A stretch of DNA of 28,481 nucleotides from UBA7446 sp964014735 (GTDB lineage Bacteria > Bacteroidota > Bacteroidia > Flavobacteriales > Flavobacteriaceae), in NCBI GenBank assembly GCA_964014735.1, contig CAXHBH010000020.1, positions 1 to 28,481 on the forward strand, read 5' to 3'. The notes under the pieces were generated by a model. It did no database searches. It saw nothing but the letters and a program-made list of their open reading frames with translations, and was not told where the DNA came from. Below, piece after piece: positions 1 through 7,726 of the stretch (positions within the stretch are counted from its first letter, which is position 1; every line of letters begins with the position of its first letter). The position numbers and the translations under genes were made by a program.

Positions 1-1945
1 AGCCATCTTCGCCCCCGTGTCCAAAGTAATTAACAACTAAAGTGCCTTGTGATAGTCTATTTGCTAGAGCGGTTTCCACTTCTGGATATCGATCTCCTCC
101 TGCGGAAGCAATTTGTTTATAAGCATCTGAATGTATCTTGGTAATATTCATTAGAGGTTTTTGGCGAACAATCTCATCGCCCAAAGCATCGAGTGTAACT
201 TGAAGTGAGAAATCATCTTTATTTCTGAAAATATCAGCATCATCAGACAATATTGTGAAACTATTGTTCCAGCTACCCCTGTTTGTGGGACTTTCATAAT
301 CAATAACTTTATTAACCAATACACGCGCTTGAGAGGCATTGGAAAAGACCATACGTCCTACTGCAATATCCATATGGTCATAATAAGTTAGCATTCCTTC
401 ATTTTCATCCAACATAGTGAAAAAATCATCTGACATAAACGAGTTCGTAAGCGAAAAACTATTTAACGCATGGAAAGTAGGCACCACCATATCGTTATCA
501 GTTGTTCTCTTTTTATAGTCATAACTGGTATCTCCAAATAAACATAAATATTTTAGTTTTTTGCCTTGAGAAAAATACAGGTAACGCACAAAATTTCGGA
601 TAGCAGCAATATCTTGTTGTCCAGTTGAAAAAGCCCTATAAATTTCCTCAACAGTTACAACTTTAGCTGACAATCCCGCCACATTTTTTCGATGACTTAC
701 CAGCAATTCTGCTTCTTCCCGAAAAGCTTCAGCTGTAATTAATAAATAAGTTGTGGGTGGCAAAGTACTTATGTCTTTTAAAAACGAAGAAGGGCTCAAT
801 ACACGGGTGCTGCGTCTGTATGTTGGTGTTTTATAGGCTGTTGACAAGTAAAACTTACTGTCTTCGTCCACAATAACATCGCTTCCAAATATGGTTGCGC
901 CAGCAGGTGGCATGTGGACAACATCACCACCCAGTTCCCATATACAGGTTTCGGCGGAAGCCGAAGCTACCGCCAGCTGCTGTGCGGCGTCTTGGGATGA
1001 TAGTGAGAACATAAAACTACCTCCAGCACCGTCCAAGTCTCTTTGATATTGCGCTATAATAAAATCTAAATATCCAATGGCGGATAAATCCCCATTAGAA
1101 GCGTAAGATAATTTTCCAGTGATGCTTTCTGCTGCATTTTGTGGCAGATGAATCATGCCTCTAATCTGATAAAAGCTTGTGTTGGGTTCCGAACCAACTG
1201 AGCTATCACTGATACCGCTTATGGATTTAGTATTTGTATCATTACCAATAGTTAAGCTAAATGAAGTTGTTTCTGACCCATCCGAAGCTACTCTTGCCGC
1301 TACATCAATTTGAGTGCCTGATGCAACATTGGGCGTTTCAATTGTGAATGACTCTTGCTGATCATCAAAAAAACGCTGGCCAAACCAACGTCTTCCAAGG
1401 GATCCTAAATTGTGTTTATCTTCCTCTAAAAAAGTGGTATAAGCAGCATTGGTGACTGCATCTGCGTCAGGACTATCCGTACCTCCTAAAACCAAGGCGC
1501 GTTTTCCAAAAGAAGTACCATAAGTAATATAATATTGTGCGGTATCGTGATAGAGATTTAGATAGGTTTCACTTTCTTCATTCCAAGTATCGTTAGCGTA
1601 AGCCATAAAAAGAATGTAATCTTCATCGTCAAAGCTACCATCTTCTTCTCCCTCAACGATTACCGCGTTCTCATAAAGGGTTTCTATCCGATCATCCAAT
1701 TTTAAAGGAAGCATTTGACCGCCACGCCCAAAAATTCGGATTGTCCTTGGGTCTATTTCCTGTACTGGCAGTTCTAGTTTCTGTAAAAAATCTTTGGTGA
1801 TTTTATGCACTCCTGTCTCTTCAACGCTAAATTGATGCCATGAAACCATCGTTTCATCTAAAAAAGGATGCGTATTCAATGTTTGTGAAGAAATGGTATT
1901 AAACCCAAAAACAAAGAAGAAAAAAGCTACTAAATTGTTAGGCAT
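1..1945 (-). CDS. porU: PorU, type IX secretion system C-terminal signal peptidase (C25 gingipain-like), 3' part missing
   Basis: 648 in-frame codons read from an ATG at 1945 to the window edge with no stop where I checked the translation. An in-frame TAA lies two codons upstream, fixing the start. Residues 1-21 form a hydrophobic signal peptide ending near ISSQ. Motifs of C25-type peptidases are visible: LFGDTSYDYKKR, DIAVGRMVFSNA, and at the extreme left edge VVNYFGHGGEDG, where the histidine (about residue 643, codon 17-19) matches the catalytic His. The catalytic Cys and C-terminal domain lie outside the window. PorU removes the C-terminal secretion signal of T9SS cargo at the cell surface and helps attach cargo there. 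It diverges from gldJ across 137 bases; porU and gldJ are also neighbours in other Flavobacteriaceae. By analogy porV may follow off the left edge. Confidence 0.93.
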   Translation of the reverse strand, partial: MPNNLVAFFFFVFGFNTISSQTLNTHPFLDETMVSWHQFSVEETGVHKITKDFLQKLELPVQEIDPRTIRIFGRGGQMLPLKLDDRIETLYENAVIVEGEEDGSFDDEDYILFMAYANDTWNEESETYLNLYHDTAQYYITYGTSFGKRALVLGGTDSPDADAVTNAAYTTFLEEDKHNLGSLGRRWFGQRFFDDQQESFTIETPNVASGTQIDVAARVASDGSETTSFSLTIGNDTNTKSISGISDSSVGSEPNTSFYQIRGMIHLPQNAAESITGKLSYASNGDLSAIGYLDFIIAQYQRDLDGAGGSFMFSLSSQDAAQQLAVASASAETCIWELGGDVVHMPPAGATIFGSDVIVDEDSKFYLSTAYKTPTYRRSTRVLSPSSFLKDISTLPPTTYLLITAEAFREEAELLVSHRKNVAGLSAKVVTVEEIYRAFSTGQQDIAAIRNFVRYLYFSQGKKLKYLCLFGDTSYDYKKRTTDNDMVVPTFHALNSFSLTNSFMSDDFFTMLDENEGMLTYYDHMDIAVGRMVFSNASQARVLVNKVIDYESPTNRGSWNNSFTILSDDADIFRNKDDFSLQVTLDALGDEIVRQKPLMNITKIHSDAYKQIASAGGDRYPEVETALANRLSQGTLVVNYFGHGGEDG

Positions 1946-2054
1946 ATTTGGTTATAACAAGAATGGATATGTATTTGTAAAGCGTGTAATGCATACTAAT
2001 TTAGACTTGACATCGTTTAGTAAGTATATAAACGCACTATTTATTCGTATATTG

Positions 2055-2062
2055 CAACTTTG
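2055..2062 (+). promoter_or_regulatory. Possible -7 element for gldJ
   Basis: CAACTTTG matches the Bacteroidetes -7 consensus TAnnTTTG at all fixed positions but the first, 20 bases before the gldJ ATG. No convincing -33 TTTG is seen. The rest of the 137-base porU-gldJ gap is AT-rich; I found no clear -7 element for porU in it. Confidence 0.3.
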
Positions 2063-2082
2063 AATATGATTCGAAAATTAAA

Positions 2083-3684
2083 ATGAAAACTTACACAAAT
2101 TTATTCATTTCCGCATTAATAATTGTACTTATTTCAAGTTGCAGTTCAAGCAAACGACGTTCAAATGTTTCTCAAGGAACAGGATTAGACATCAATTCAT
2201 CAAGAGGTGGTTTCCAATATGAAACAAATTACAAAGGACAAGAAGCTGGTCCTGGATTAGTTTTTATTTCTGGTGGAACTTTTGTAAAAGGTAGAGTTCA
2301 GGACGATATAATGCGTGATTGGAACAATGCGCCAGTGCGTGTTCAAGTCCGCTCATTTTACATGGACGAAACAGAAGTGACTAATCTTATGTATAATGAA
2401 TATTTAGATTGGTTAGAACGAGTGTACAAAGAAGAGGGAGATGTTTACAGTAATGTATATACTGCTGCACTTCCTGATACCATGGTATGGCGCAGTCCGC
2501 TTGGATTTAATGAAGATATGGTAAATAACTATTTACGCCATCCTTCTTTTCAAGACTACCCCGTTATTGGTGTTACATGGCAACAGGCAACTAACTACGC
2601 TAAGTGGCGTACTGAGCGAGTTAATGAAAGTTTGTTGGAAAGAGAAGGTTATATTGAAAAAGGGGTTAGCTTACAAATTGACAGTATTTCACCTGGAAAC
2701 GAGTTCAATACACAAACTTATTTACGCGCACCTGACAAAGTATATGGAGGTAATATTGAAGATGTTGCTGGAAGAAATGCACAGCCAAGAAGTAGGGATG
2801 CAGACTCAACTGCACTAAATTTCATCAAGCGTGAAAAAGGATTGTTATTACCTGAATATCGTCTTCCCACTGAAGTTGAATGGGAATATGCAGCCCTAGG
2901 GCTTTCTGAATTAAGAGAATACAACAGCTATCGTGGCAAAAAGAAATATCCCTGGTCTGGTGATTCATCAAGGTCAACAAAACGAAGAAATGAAGGTGAT
3001 CAGTTGGCTAACTTTAAACAAGGAAAAGGAGATTATAGTGGCGTAGCGGGATGGTCCTCTGACAATGCTGATATCACGGCTCCTGTTCGTGCTTTTCCTG
3101 CCAATAGCTTTGGCTTGTATGGGATGGCTGGAAATGTAGCAGAATGGGTTGCAGATGTATACCGACCAATCATCAATAGTGATGTTACTGATATGAGTTA
3201 TTACAGAGGGAATCTTTACACCAAACCCGCAATTGGTAAAGATGGAAAAACAGTTGTGATTGATGAGATTGAAATTGACACAACTCCAAATAATAAGTTG
3301 AACATCAAAGCACTACCAGGTGAAGTTAAATTCAGTGAGATTGATGAATATGACGCACAGTTTAGACCAAACTTTAATCGTGCTTACAATCCAAACTATT
3401 TGGATGGAGATGAAAAATCTACACCAAATTCGGACGAAACAGAAATGTATAAGTTTGCTATAGACAAAGACGGAAATGCTATTAAGAATGAAGATGATGT
3501 AAAATCATTGATTTCCGATCAAACACGAGTTGTCAAAGGGGGCTCTTGGAAGGATCGCGCATATTGGTTAGACCCTGCTCAAAGGCGCTATTTACCAGAA
3601 TATATGGCTGCTGATTTTATTGGGTTCCGTTGCGCCATGTCATACCTTGGCGAGAGTAAAAAGAAGAAGCGTCCGCGCGACTAA
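2083..3684 (+). CDS. gldJ: GldJ, gliding motility / type IX secretion lipoprotein (SUMF1-FGE fold)
   Basis: 533 aa. The N-terminus is a lipoprotein signal with lipobox LISSC, lipidated Cys20. The rest is a formylglycine-generating-enzyme-like (SUMF1) domain: GGTFVKG near residue 67, FYMDETEVTN, YPVIGVTWQQA, YRLPTEVEWEYAALG, FGLYGMAGNVAEW, RVVKGGSW and a terminal IGFRCAMS. A long Asp/Lys-rich insert lies between the GNVAEW and GGSW motifs, as in GldJ/GldK proteins. In Flavobacterium, GldJ is an outer-membrane lipoprotein needed for gliding and for stability of the T9SS motor-associated ring; I expect it to be structural rather than an active formylglycine enzyme. It is divergent from porU and followed after 4 bases by murF. 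The closely related GldK is the main alternative name; the porU-gldJ arrangement favours GldJ. Confidence 0.93.
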   Translation: MKTYTNLFISALIIVLISSCSSSKRRSNVSQGTGLDINSSRGGFQYETNYKGQEAGPGLVFISGGTFVKGRVQDDIMRDWNNAPVRVQVRSFYMDETEVTNLMYNEYLDWLERVYKEEGDVYSNVYTAALPDTMVWRSPLGFNEDMVNNYLRHPSFQDYPVIGVTWQQATNYAKWRTERVNESLLEREGYIEKGVSLQIDSISPGNEFNTQTYLRAPDKVYGGNIEDVAGRNAQPRSRDADSTALNFIKREKGLLLPEYRLPTEVEWEYAALGLSELREYNSYRGKKKYPWSGDSSRSTKRRNEGDQLANFKQGKGDYSGVAGWSSDNADITAPVRAFPANSFGLYGMAGNVAEWVADVYRPIINSDVTDMSYYRGNLYTKPAIGKDGKTVVIDEIEIDTTPNNKLNIKALPGEVKFSEIDEYDAQFRPNFNRAYNPNYLDGDEKSTPNSDETEMYKFAIDKDGNAIKNEDDVKSLISDQTRVVKGGSWKDRAYWLDPAQRRYLPEYMAADFIGFRCAMSYLGESKKKKRPRD

Positions 3685-3688
3685 GTTC

Positions 3689-4945
3689 ATGACTTCGCTA
3701 CAAGAAGTATATCAACTATTTTTGAAATCTTCGGGGATTCAAACCGATAGCAGGGAAGTAAATTCCAACGAACTTTTTTTTGCCCTCAATGGGCCTAACT
3801 TTAATGCAAATACATTTGCACATCAAGCCATTGAAAGAGGGGCATTAGCTGCCGTAGTCGATGATAAGTCGGTAGCTGAAGCAAACCAAAATTGTTATTT
3901 GGTAGACGATGTGCTACAGACCCTTCAATCTCTCGCCCAACACCACAGGAAACAATTCAATATTCCACTTATTGCACTGACAGGAAGCAATGGCAAAACC
4001 ACGACCAAAGCGCTCATACATGCTGTGTTAAGCTCCTCATATGAAGTTTTGGCTACAGAAGGTAATTTTAATAATCATATAGGCGTTCCCTTAACATTAT
4101 TGCGCCTTTCTGCAGCTCACAGCCATGCAATTATAGAAATGGGCGCCAATCACCTAAAAGAGATTGCTTTTTTATGTGAAATGGCCCAACCAACACATGG
4201 TCTCATAACTAATATTGGTAAAGCCCATCTAGAAGGATTTGGGTCGGAAAAAGGTGTGCTTCAAGGCAAAACAGAACTTTATGCTTTTATAGAAAAAAAT
4301 AACGGGCTTATTTTCGTCAATGAAGAAGACGATAAACTAATTAAGGCACTAGGCGATGTAGCATACATAACTTATAAGCCATCCGAATTTACAATAGTCC
4401 ATGACCAACCTACGTTGAAACTAACATGCCAAAATATTGAAATTCCAACACAGCTTGTAGGCAGCTATAACAAACCAAATATTGCGTCGGCTTTATGTAT
4501 TGGAGCAAATTTTGGTATTTCGTTAGCAAAAGCTGCTAAAGCCATAAGTGATTATACTCCTAACAACAGTCGTTCCCAACTGATGATACAAAATGGAAAA
4601 ACGTTAACTTTTGATGCATACAATGCCAATCCGAGTAGCATGAAAGCAGCCATTACAGCCTTTAGCAAAAGAAATGGAAAAAAAGCAGTGATACTGGGTC
4701 ATATGGCAGAGCTAGGAGCTTATGAGTCTGATGAACACCAAGAGCTAGTTGATTTGGTTGAAAACCACAGTTTTGATGAGTGCTATTGGGTAGGCAAGCC
4801 CTATAAGTCAATCGTAGTAAAAAATTACTTTGCATCAGCATCTGAACTCAATATGTTTTTAAAAAACAATCCTATTAAGGCTAATCAGGTACTTATAAAA
4901 GGGTCTCGAAGTGCTAAGCTAGAAGAAGTCTTAAATATTTTGTGA
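3689..4945 (+). CDS. murF: MurF, UDP-MurNAc-tripeptide:D-Ala-D-Ala ligase
   Basis: 418 aa, normal for the family. MurF adds D-Ala-D-Ala to UDP-MurNAc-tripeptide in the cytoplasm, the last soluble step of peptidoglycan precursor synthesis. The ATP P-loop LTGSNGKTTTKA is at about residues 98-109, followed by EGNFNNHIGVPLTLL, EMGANHLKEI, NIGKAHLEGFGS, DAYNANPSSMKAA and LGHMAELG, the ordered Mur-ligase motifs. The open frame extends upstream to an ATG at 3620 inside gldJ, but the conserved N-terminus starts at the ATG at 3689, 4 bases after the gldJ stop. It is probably co-transcribed with gldJ. It converges with yjbQ across 34 bases in which I see no clear terminator. Confidence 0.96.
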   Translation: MTSLQEVYQLFLKSSGIQTDSREVNSNELFFALNGPNFNANTFAHQAIERGALAAVVDDKSVAEANQNCYLVDDVLQTLQSLAQHHRKQFNIPLIALTGSNGKTTTKALIHAVLSSSYEVLATEGNFNNHIGVPLTLLRLSAAHSHAIIEMGANHLKEIAFLCEMAQPTHGLITNIGKAHLEGFGSEKGVLQGKTELYAFIEKNNGLIFVNEEDDKLIKALGDVAYITYKPSEFTIVHDQPTLKLTCQNIEIPTQLVGSYNKPNIASALCIGANFGISLAKAAKAISDYTPNNSRSQLMIQNGKTLTFDAYNANPSSMKAAITAFSKRNGKKAVILGHMAELGAYESDEHQELVDLVENHSFDECYWVGKPYKSIVVKNYFASASELNMFLKNNPIKANQVLIKGSRSAKLEEVLNIL

Positions 4946-4979
4946 AATCACATTTATTTACTCAAACAAAAGCAACTTA

Positions 4980-5387
4980 CTATTCTCCAAGAAGGGTTAT
5001 AAAAATTTTTCTTGACCCAGCGTGATTGCGATGTTCACATAAATAAATACCTTGCCAAATACCCATTTGGGGTTCACCATTTGAGACGGGGAAACTCACA
5101 GAAGACCCTAAAATACTACTTTTAATATGTGAGGTCATGTCATCAGGACCCTCAATTGTATGAGTGAAATGCGTATCATTTTCTGAAACCATCTTGTTAA
5201 AGTGTGTTTCGAAATCTACTCTAACGCTAGGATCTGCGTTTTCGTTGATGGTCAGACTTGCAGAAGTGTGCTTGATAAAAACGTGAGCAACACCACTTTT
5301 TTGGGGTATTTCATTTAAAACATATGAGGTGATTAAATGAAACCCTCTTGAGAAAGGTGGAAGGCTTATTTCTTTTTGGAAAATCAT
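4980..5387 (-). CDS. yjbQ: YjbQ / UPF0047 family protein (secondary thiamine-phosphate synthase)
   Basis: 135 aa single-domain protein of the YjbQ/UPF0047 family. Family members have weak thiamine-phosphate synthase activity; the physiological role is unsettled. Conserved features seen: an MIFQKEI N-terminus resembling E. coli YjbQ, RGFHLIT, HVFIKHTSASLTINENADP, the HTIEGPDDMTSHIKSS segment and GIWQGIYLCEHRNHAGSR near the C-terminus. The open frame extends upstream into the tRNA-Val gene, so the ATG at 5387 is the likely start. It begins only 6 bases after the tRNA 3' end, with no promoter in between, so it is probably on the same transcript as the tRNA. Confidence 0.92.
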   Translation of the reverse strand: MIFQKEISLPPFSRGFHLITSYVLNEIPQKSGVAHVFIKHTSASLTINENADPSVRVDFETHFNKMVSENDTHFTHTIEGPDDMTSHIKSSILGSSVSFPVSNGEPQMGIWQGIYLCEHRNHAGSRKIFITLLGE

Positions 5388-5393
5388 TCTTTG

Positions 5394-5468
5394 TGGGTCA
5401 TATTGGATTCGAACCAATGACTTCCGCCCTGTCAAGGCGACACTCTGAACCAACTGAGTTAATGACCC
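5394..5468 (-). tRNA. tRNA-Val (anticodon GAC)
   Basis: The reverse strand folds into a full cloverleaf: acceptor GGGTCAT/ATGACCC, D-arm ACTC/GAGT, anticodon stem TCGCC/GGCGG (one T-G pair) with loop TTGACAG, T-arm ATTGG/CCAAT with loop TTCGAAT, discriminator A. Loop positions 34-36 are GAC, reading GUC valine codons. CCA is not encoded (the next bases are CAA), as is usual in Bacteroidetes. 75 bases. Confidence 0.97.
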
Positions 5469-5475
5469 GGAAGCG

Positions 5476-5483
5476 CAAAAGTA
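5476..5483 (-). promoter_or_regulatory. -7 promoter element for tRNA-Val / yjbQ
   Basis: TACTTTTG on the reverse strand is a perfect TAnnTTTG match, ending 7 bases before the mature 5' end of the tRNA. This implies a primary transcript with almost no 5' leader. No convincing -33 TTTG at the usual distance. Confidence 0.65.
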
Positions 5484-5503
5484 ACTAAATTCAATGTATT
5501 GTG

Positions 5504-5511
5504 TAAGTTTG
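5504..5511 (+). promoter_or_regulatory. -7 promoter element for the flavin reductase / O-methyltransferase pair
   Basis: TAAGTTTG is a perfect match to TAnnTTTG, 13 bases before the ATG at 5525. It lies 20 bases from the divergent tRNA -7 element, so the two promoters share their upstream DNA. Confidence 0.65.
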
Positions 5512-5524
5512 CATCAAAAGCGCC

Positions 5525-6148
5525 ATGATACATTATTCACGTACCGATATTGACCAAATGGATAAAATCTTTCGGTTAAATCTAATCAATAGTTGCACAG
5601 GCTTTAAATCAGCAAATTTAATTGGAACAAAATCGCTTAATGGGGTAAGCAATTTGGCTGTTTTTAGCAGTATCACGCATCTTGGAAGTAATCCGCCATT
5701 GATTGGCTTTGTTTTGCGCCCAACCACCGTACCTCGCGATACCTATCGCAACATTAAAGATAGTGGCGTGTTTACGGTAAACCACATCTACAGCGATATC
5801 ATTGAAGATGCGCATCATACCTCCGCAAAATATCCTGAAGAAGTTTCAGAATTTGCCAAAACAGATTTAGAAGAAGAATTCCTTGGAAACTTTCCAGCAC
5901 CATTTGTAAAAGGCGCAAAAATCCGTTTGGGGTGCAAGTTTTTGAACGAATATGAAATTAAGGAAAATGATACCTTACTTTTGGTAAGTGCCATTGAACA
6001 CGTCTTCATTGCAGACGAAGAAATACAACAAGAAGATGGGTGGTTAAAGCTTGAGAACGCCAATACGGTAACCATAAACGGCCTGGATGGATATGCCACA
6101 ACAAGCCTAATAGAACGTTATGCATACGCAAGACCCAAGAAATCATGA
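5525..6148 (+). CDS. Flavin reductase-like domain (FMN-binding) protein
   Basis: 207 aa. It resembles the flavin-reductase-like split beta-barrel family: an N-terminal strand segment with SCTGFKSANLIGTKS, then SNLAVFSSITHLGSNPPLIGFVLRP, PRDTYRNIKDSGVFTVNH and, later, VKGAKIRLGCKF. Members bind FMN and often reduce flavin with NAD(P)H, but many are of unknown substrate; none can be assigned here. No signal peptide or membrane segment, so cytoplasmic. The ATG is 13 bases after a perfect -7 element. The stop overlaps the next start (ATGA), so the methyltransferase is translationally coupled. Confidence 0.85.
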   Translation: MIHYSRTDIDQMDKIFRLNLINSCTGFKSANLIGTKSLNGVSNLAVFSSITHLGSNPPLIGFVLRPTTVPRDTYRNIKDSGVFTVNHIYSDIIEDAHHTSAKYPEEVSEFAKTDLEEEFLGNFPAPFVKGAKIRLGCKFLNEYEIKENDTLLLVSAIEHVFIADEEIQQEDGWLKLENANTVTINGLDGYATTSLIERYAYARPKKS

Positions 6149-6780
6149 ATTTTTTAGATCCAAATTTAGAGGCGTATGTAGCAAAGCATTCGGAACAAGA
6201 ACCCGAATTGCTGCAAAAGCTAGCTCAAGAAACCCACCTTAAAGTATTGCAACCACGAATGTTAAGTGGTGCTTACCAAGGTCGTTTATTATCATTATTA
6301 TCAAAATTAACATCACCCAAACGCATTCTGGAAATTGGCACCTATACAGGATATTCAGCACTATGTCTGGCAGAAGGCTTACAATCGGGCGGGCAAATTG
6401 ATACCATTGACAAAGACGAAGAACTTACCGACATGCAACGAAGATATTTTGATGCCTCAATTTTTGGAAAATACATCGTTCAGCATTTGGGAAATGCCGC
6501 TAAAATTATTCCTTCAATTGAAGGAACTTTTGACTTTGTATTTATCGACGCTGATAAAGAACAGTATCCGCTTTACTTTGATTTGATTATAGATCGGGTA
6601 CGTTCAGGGGGGGTGATTATTGCTGATAATGTATTGTGGTCTGGTAAAGTCATGGATGCTGCCATCGATGAGGCTACGCAATCACTTCAGGTTTTCAACA
6701 GGAAAGTAGCCAAGGATAGCCGTGTCGAAACGGTAATACTTCCTGTTCGGGATGGGTTAACGCTCTTGCGTAAAATTTAG
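6145..6780 (+). CDS. SAM-dependent O-methyltransferase (CCoAOMT-like family 3)
   Basis: 211 aa. Class I SAM-binding fold: motif I ILEIGTYTGYSALCLAEG at about residues 61-78, the acidic end of strand 2 in DTIDKDEE, FVFIDADKEQYPLYFDL at about 131-147 (Asp/Lys metal and catalytic region of cation-dependent catechol-type O-methyltransferases) and GGVIIADNVLWSGKV at about 155-169. This is the bacterial catechol/caffeoyl-CoA-like O-methyltransferase family; the acceptor cannot be deduced. It overlaps the upstream flavoprotein by 4 bases. Its TAG stop overlaps the convergent tatA stop, leaving no room for a conventional terminator. Confidence 0.92.
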   Translation: MNFLDPNLEAYVAKHSEQEPELLQKLAQETHLKVLQPRMLSGAYQGRLLSLLSKLTSPKRILEIGTYTGYSALCLAEGLQSGGQIDTIDKDEELTDMQRRYFDASIFGKYIVQHLGNAAKIIPSIEGTFDFVFIDADKEQYPLYFDLIIDRVRSGGVIIADNVLWSGKVMDAAIDEATQSLQVFNRKVAKDSRVETVILPVRDGLTLLRKI

Positions 6781-7040
6781 CGCTTACGCTTGACCGTACC
6801 TGTAATTTCGTTGAGTTCTTTTTTGATGTCGTTCACTTCCTTTTGAAGCTCTTTGGTGTCTAAACCCTGAGCTTCTACAGATTTTTCAATTTCTTCACGA
6901 AAATCTTGACTGGCCGTTTTTACCTGCTGAATTCCTTTGGCAAGCGTACGCGCAATGTCTGGAACACGATTGGCACCAAAGACCAAAAGCACAATCATAA
7001 AGACAAATATGATTTCAGCACCACTTATAAAATAAAACAT
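6777..7040 (-). CDS. tatA: TatA/TatB-like twin-arginine translocase subunit
   Basis: 87 aa. One N-terminal membrane helix (about residues 3-21), the FGANRVPD hinge, an amphipathic helix (IARTLAKGIQQVKTASQDF) and a charged tail rich in Glu and Lys: the TatA/B architecture. TatA forms the pore for folded Tat substrates with TatC, which is not in this window. In Bacteroidetes such genes are normally annotated tatA, but sequence alone does not exclude a TatB role. The stop overlaps the convergent O-methyltransferase stop by 2 bases. A perfect -7 element ends 4 bases before the ATG, suggesting a leaderless mRNA. Confidence 0.88.
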   Translation of the reverse strand: MFYFISGAEIIFVFMIVLLVFGANRVPDIARTLAKGIQQVKTASQDFREEIEKSVEAQGLDTKELQKEVNDIKKELNEITGTVKRKR

Positions 7041-7044
7041 GCAG

Positions 7045-7052
7045 CAAAGATA
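7045..7052 (-). promoter_or_regulatory. -7 element almost touching the tatA start codon
   Basis: TATCTTTG on the reverse strand is a perfect TAnnTTTG; only 4 bases separate its final G from the ATG at 7040. With initiation usually about 4-7 bases past this element, the mRNA would begin at or next to the start codon. Confidence 0.6.
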
Positions 7053-7134
7053 AGTTAAAACGGAAAAGTGGTGTTAGACAGGGGTTTAAAATAATATGTA
7101 TAACTTAGTAGTCCTACAATTAAAACTTAGAACA

Positions 7135-7716
7135 ATGAAATTAAGCATTACACACCAAGAAAGTTACTCAAGATCTGAATTACTGTTAAGAGGTATTTTT
7201 GGTGTTTTATACATCGTACTACCACATGTTTTCTTACTATTCTTCTTTTCACTTTGGGGAACAATATTATCGCTTGTCGCTTTTATTGCCATAATTTTTA
7301 CTGGACGCTACCCAGAAAGCATGTTTGAATATCAAGTAAATCTACTACGATGGAATCTCAGACTTACCGCTCGAACATCAAATTTAGCGGATGATTACCC
7401 CGCTTTTGGACTTGACGGAACAGATGAACATACTTCTTTGGAAGTATCTTATCCTGAACGTATCAGCAGAGGATTGACTATTGTCAGACTTCTTTTTGGG
7501 GCTTTTTATGTTATCCTACCACACGGATTCATCCTTTATTTTAGAATATTATGGGGTGCTATACTATCTATTTATGCTTTTTTTTCTGTGTTATTTACAG
7601 CTAAGTTCCCTAAAGGGGCACATGACTTTTTGGTTGGAACCATTCGCTGGCAATATAGAGTAAGTCTCTATATGGGTAATATGACAGATACCTATCCACC
7701 ATTTTCTAGTAAATAA
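7135..7716 (+). CDS. Membrane protein with two DUF4389-like units
   Basis: 193 aa from the ATG at 7135. The frame is open from an ATG at 7096, but MKLSITHQESYSR matches how such domains begin, and a partial -7 (TAACTTAG, 7101-7108) lies between the two ATGs. The protein is an internal duplication: unit 1 has YIVLPHVFLLFFFSLWG, then an IIFTGRYPE segment and LLRWNLRLTA; unit 2 has YVILPHGFILYFRILWG, then VLFTAKFPK and TIRWQYRVSL. Each unit has about two hydrophobic segments, the first carrying a Leu-Pro-His motif, followed by an Arg-Trp amphipathic stretch; each ends with a DxYPxF motif. This is the DUF4389 pattern; its function is unknown. It heads a three-gene operon with a DUF4870-like protein and an M48 protease. 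Confidence 0.85.
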   Translation: MKLSITHQESYSRSELLLRGIFGVLYIVLPHVFLLFFFSLWGTILSLVAFIAIIFTGRYPESMFEYQVNLLRWNLRLTARTSNLADDYPAFGLDGTDEHTSLEVSYPERISRGLTIVRLLFGAFYVILPHGFILYFRILWGAILSIYAFFSVLFTAKFPKGAHDFLVGTIRWQYRVSLYMGNMTDTYPPFSSK

Positions 7717-7726
7717 TTTCAAAGCT

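Noticed and set aside
151..339. 62-codon reverse-strand frame inside porU
   Set aside because: It lies in a different frame of the well-supported porU coding region.
3620..3688. Upstream extension of murF into gldJ
   Set aside because: The added residues are a frame shadow of gldJ, and the conserved MurF N-terminus begins at the ATG at 3689.
5388..5453. Extended N-terminus for yjbQ
   Set aside because: It would translate the tRNA-Val gene; the YjbQ-family N-terminus matches the ATG at 5387.
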